The notes beneath the pieces were generated by a model. It saw only the letters and a list, made by a program, of their open reading frames with translations. It was not told where the DNA came from and ran no database searches. The position numbers were made by a program, and so were the translations under genes. DNA of 8,051 nt from CAZVIK01 sp964627045 (GTDB taxonomy: Bacteria > Acidobacteriota > Terriglobia > Bryobacterales > Bryobacteraceae): the NCBI GenBank assembly GCA_964627045.1, contig CAZVIK010000183.1, positions 1-8,051 on the forward strand. Reading direction: 5' to 3'. Position 1 is the stretch's first letter. Every line of letters begins with the position of its first letter. Below are positions 6,338-8,051 of this stretch, piece by piece.

Positions 6338-7873
6338 TTACGGCAAAAGCTCGTACTCAACGTAGGCAAAGTGCGTCGAGTCCGGGGACCAGGAGTTCAC
6401 GTTGATCGAGCCTTGCCCCCCGAAGAAGGTGGTCAGCGTGACGATGCTGGGCGGCGTCAACCTGTCGCCCGGTGTTGGCATGCTGCGCAGCACCACGCCG
6501 GGCATGCGGTCGTTGTGTCCGGTGGTGCCTTCTGGAAACGCCAGCCACACCATCTGCTTGCCGTCGGGCGAGATGTGCGGGAACCAGTCCTCCGGCCCAT
6601 CACGCGTCACTTGCTCGGCCCGTGCGTCGCCGGGCCCGGCGCCGTCGGCGGGCATGCGCCAGATCTCCCAACTTCCGGAGCGGTTCGAATTGAAGTAGAC
6701 CCACTTGCCGTCGGGCGAGTATTCGGGGCCGTCGTCGTAGGCGCCGGCCGACGTCAGGCGTTGCTCGCCGCCGCCCTCCGCCGGCACGCGGAATAACTCG
6801 AACTTGCCGTCTCTTTGTCCGACGAAGGCCAGCCATCGGCCGTCAGGCGACCAGCCGTGAAAGTAGCTCGCCGAGGGCGAAGGCGTCAACAACCGGACTC
6901 CCGATCCGTCGGCCCGCGCGACGTGCACCTGGCTTTGCCGCGATGCCGGACTGGACGCCGAAAACGCCAACATCTTTCCATCGAAGGAGTAGTCGTGATC
7001 GTTGTTACACCGGTAGGGCACCTCGCCGAGATCGATCTTTTCGAGATGGGCCGGACCGGAAAGCGGCAGGCGGTACAGGTTCCCGCCGGTGTTTACCAGC
7101 AGGTGGCTGCCGTCACGGGACCAGTTCGGGGCCTCCACGATTTCGTCGGCCTGGTAGACGGTTCGAGACGTCCGCTTTGCGAAGTCGAACACCGTGACCT
7201 TGCTCCGGTAGCGCGGCGCGGCGGCGGCCGGCGCGCCCTGCCGCACTTGCACGTTCGAGAACACCGCTGTCTCCAGCACGTCGGCATCGTGCGAACACAC
7301 GCCGAGACCCACGTACACCGGGTCGCTCAGTTCTACCGCCTGCGGCCCGCTGGAGACCAGCGCCGCTCCGGCGTTGCCTGCTTCAATGGAGAATGTGTGA
7401 CCGCGCCGCACCAGGCGAATTCGCGCCGGGGCCTTGGCCGTCGACTGGATCTCCTTGGTTTCGCCGCCCGGCGTCAACCGGAACTGGAGCGACGTCAGCC
7501 CGTCGCCGTGGACCGCCGCGTCGGCATAGGGCGACCCGGCCGTCAGATCCTGCCGCACCATGAGGACGGCCTTGCGGTGCGCCATCGCGCCGGCTCCCAG
7601 GAACCGCACGTCGGCTTCGATGGTGAGGTCGCCGGAGACCCGCCGCCAAACGAAGTGCAGCGCGTCCTCTGCGCCCCAAATGTTGGCACCGCCGCCGGTG
7701 ATGCGATATTCTCCGGAGGCCGCGTCGAACTCGGCGGTCCCGTTCTTGGGATTCACGCCGACGTCGCCGTGCGACTCGAACGCCCCGAATCCGCCGCTTC
7801 CAGTCTGCGCGGCGGCGATTCCCAGAATTCCTGCCAAGACAGCGATTGCATGCCGTAGTACCCGAGTGGCCAT
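6338..7873 (-). CDS. Secreted protein with N-terminal lectin-like (DUF1349-type) domain and TolB-like beta-propeller
   Basis: Exported 511-residue protein of unknown specific role. It starts with a Sec signal peptide (MATRVLRHAIAVLAGILGIAAA, likely cut after Ala22). Residues about 29-210 look like a concanavalin-like domain of the DUF1349 kind, with DALHFVWRRVSGDLTIEADVRF and YVGLGVCSHDADVLETAVFSNV. Residues about 220-511 carry at least six PD40/TolB propeller motifs: WSRDGSHLLV (~248), SFDGKMLAFS (~297), WSPDGRWLAFV (~341), YSPDGKWVYFNSN (~384), ISPDGKQMVWLAF (~432) and WSPDSTHFAYVEY (~494). Lectin-like domains of this kind often bind carbohydrate and propellers often mediate protein contacts, so a periplasmic or surface binding role is plausible but inferred. 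Automated pipelines may call such proteins TolB or even TolR; it is not the TolB of a Tol-Pal operon, since no tol or pal gene is near. The frame extends upstream to a Met at 8005, but that start lacks a signal peptide and would overlap the divergent gene, so I chose 7873. No Shine-Dalgarno is visible; the nearest purine-rich AAAGGTGG is about 18 bases away. Confidence 0.82.
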   Translation of the reverse strand: MATRVLRHAIAVLAGILGIAAAQTGSGGFGAFESHGDVGVNPKNGTAEFDAASGEYRITGGGANIWGAEDALHFVWRRVSGDLTIEADVRFLGAGAMAHRKAVLMVRQDLTAGSPYADAAVHGDGLTSLQFRLTPGGETKEIQSTAKAPARIRLVRRGHTFSIEAGNAGAALVSSGPQAVELSDPVYVGLGVCSHDADVLETAVFSNVQVRQGAPAAAAPRYRSKVTVFDFAKRTSRTVYQADEIVEAPNWSRDGSHLLVNTGGNLYRLPLSGPAHLEKIDLGEVPYRCNNDHDYSFDGKMLAFSASSPASRQSQVHVARADGSGVRLLTPSPSASYFHGWSPDGRWLAFVGQRDGKFELFRVPAEGGGEQRLTSAGAYDDGPEYSPDGKWVYFNSNRSGSWEIWRMPADGAGPGDARAEQVTRDGPEDWFPHISPDGKQMVWLAFPEGTTGHNDRMPGVVLRSMPTPGDRLTPPSIVTLTTFFGGQGSINVNSWSPDSTHFAYVEYELLP

Positions 7874-7882
7874 GGTACGAGG

Positions 7883-7888
7883 TAGAAT
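7883..7888 (+). promoter_or_regulatory. Putative -10 element in divergent spacer (TAGAAT)
   Basis: TAGAAT within GGTAGAATACC, 30 bases before the plus-strand ATG at 7919, a one-base variant of the GGTACAATAC element seen twice elsewhere in the window. The flanks form an inverted repeat GGTA-GAA-TACC (7881-7891). Read on the minus strand the same bases give TATTCT (7889 to 7884), 10 bases before the ATG of the propeller gene, so one palindromic site could serve both directions. No convincing -35 was found for either. Function is inferred. Confidence 0.4.
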
Positions 7889-7918
7889 ACCACCTTTGGG
7901 GTCGGTGGGAAGAGGAAG

Positions 7919-8051
7919 ATGCGTTACGTCGTAATTCTCATCGCTGTTGCCATTGCCTGGGCCCAGACGCCGCAGAAGGGCAGCGTCGACAGGATTCGGG
8001 TTCACGGGGTCGGGCTGGTTGGGAACCTGCTCGGCGATTCCCCCACGCGAT
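7919..8051 (+). CDS. Exported esterase-like protein, N-terminal fragment (3' truncated)
   Basis: Only the first 44 codons are in the window. They encode a short signal peptide (MRYVVILIAVAIAWA, cut near Ala-Gln) followed by KGSVDRIRVHGVGLVGNLLGDSPTR. The pattern of a short beta-strand pair, then VHG, G-N-L and GDSP-(T/D)R, recalls the start of exported esterases of the alpha/beta-hydrolase (enterochelin esterase-like) family that I associate with Acidobacteriota, in which a YLPPSY segment and a serine-hydrolase core come next. The catalytic part is outside the window, so the assignment is tentative. The start is supported by the signal peptide and by GGGAAGAGGAAG directly upstream. It is transcribed away from the propeller gene, with 45 bases between the two starts. 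This frame is too short to be detected by length alone but is open to the right edge. Confidence 0.6.
   Translation, partial: MRYVVILIAVAIAWAQTPQKGSVDRIRVHGVGLVGNLLGDSPTR

Noticed and set aside
6815..7858. Long open frame on the plus strand (347 codons) opposite the propeller gene
   Set aside because: The minus strand carries clear PD40 repeats and a signal peptide; the plus-strand translation is Arg/Gly/Val-rich with no motif.
7874..8005. Longer N-terminus for the propeller protein
   Set aside because: It would hide the signal peptide and overlap the divergent exported protein's coding start; the extra residues show no domain.
1..8051. Search for tRNA, rRNA, CRISPR repeats, insertion-sequence ends, toxin-antitoxin or defence genes
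   Set aside because: No cloverleaf, repeat-spacer pattern, transposase or short paired genes were seen; all long frames on the coding strand are accounted for by the genes listed.

Overview
The window reads as GC-rich bacterial chromosome, most likely from Acidobacteriota of the Solibacter/Bryobacter type. This placement is an inference. It rests on the 3' half of an ADOP-type orphan ABC permease, a family expanded in that phylum, and on two exported proteins at the right end whose style is familiar from those genomes: a TolB-like propeller with an N-terminal lectin-like domain, and an esterase-like protein with a GDSP motif. There are no RNA genes, mobile elements or CRISPR repeats that I can see, and no gene-free stretch longer than about 70 bases.

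Layout. Positions 3-1355 (+) hold the C-terminal part of an ADOP/MacB-type permease that enters from the left edge. After a 50-base gap with a -10-like element comes a tightly packed plus-strand cluster: a parvulin-type peptidyl-prolyl isomerase lipoprotein (1406-2443), chorismate synthase aroC (2448-3620), peptide deformylase def (3620-4138), methionyl-tRNA formyltransferase fmt (4155-5096) and the bifunctional ornithine acetyltransferase argJ (5093-6271). Gaps between them are 4, -1, 16 and -4 bases, so they very probably form one transcription unit. A short convergent spacer with an inverted repeat (6272-6337) separates argJ from a minus-strand gene (6338-7873) for a secreted protein with a lectin-like domain and a TolB-like beta-propeller. 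A 45-base divergent spacer follows, and then the first 44 codons of an exported esterase-like protein (7919-8051, +) that runs off the right edge.

How the genes fit together. def and fmt are a matched pair: Fmt formylates initiator Met-tRNA and Def removes the formyl group from new proteins. aroC closes the shikimate pathway and argJ runs the acetyl cycle of arginine synthesis. The leading gene encodes an envelope foldase. The cluster therefore mixes protein maturation with amino-acid biosynthesis, which fits growth-rate-linked housekeeping expression more than a single pathway.

The most informative non-coding signal is a GGTA(C/G)AATAC element occurring three times, each near a likely transcription start: before the foldase, inside the 3' end of fmt ahead of argJ, and in the divergent spacer. 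I found no convincing evidence of an undescribed biological system here; the window is mostly well-known housekeeping genes with a few regulatory and architectural points worth checking.
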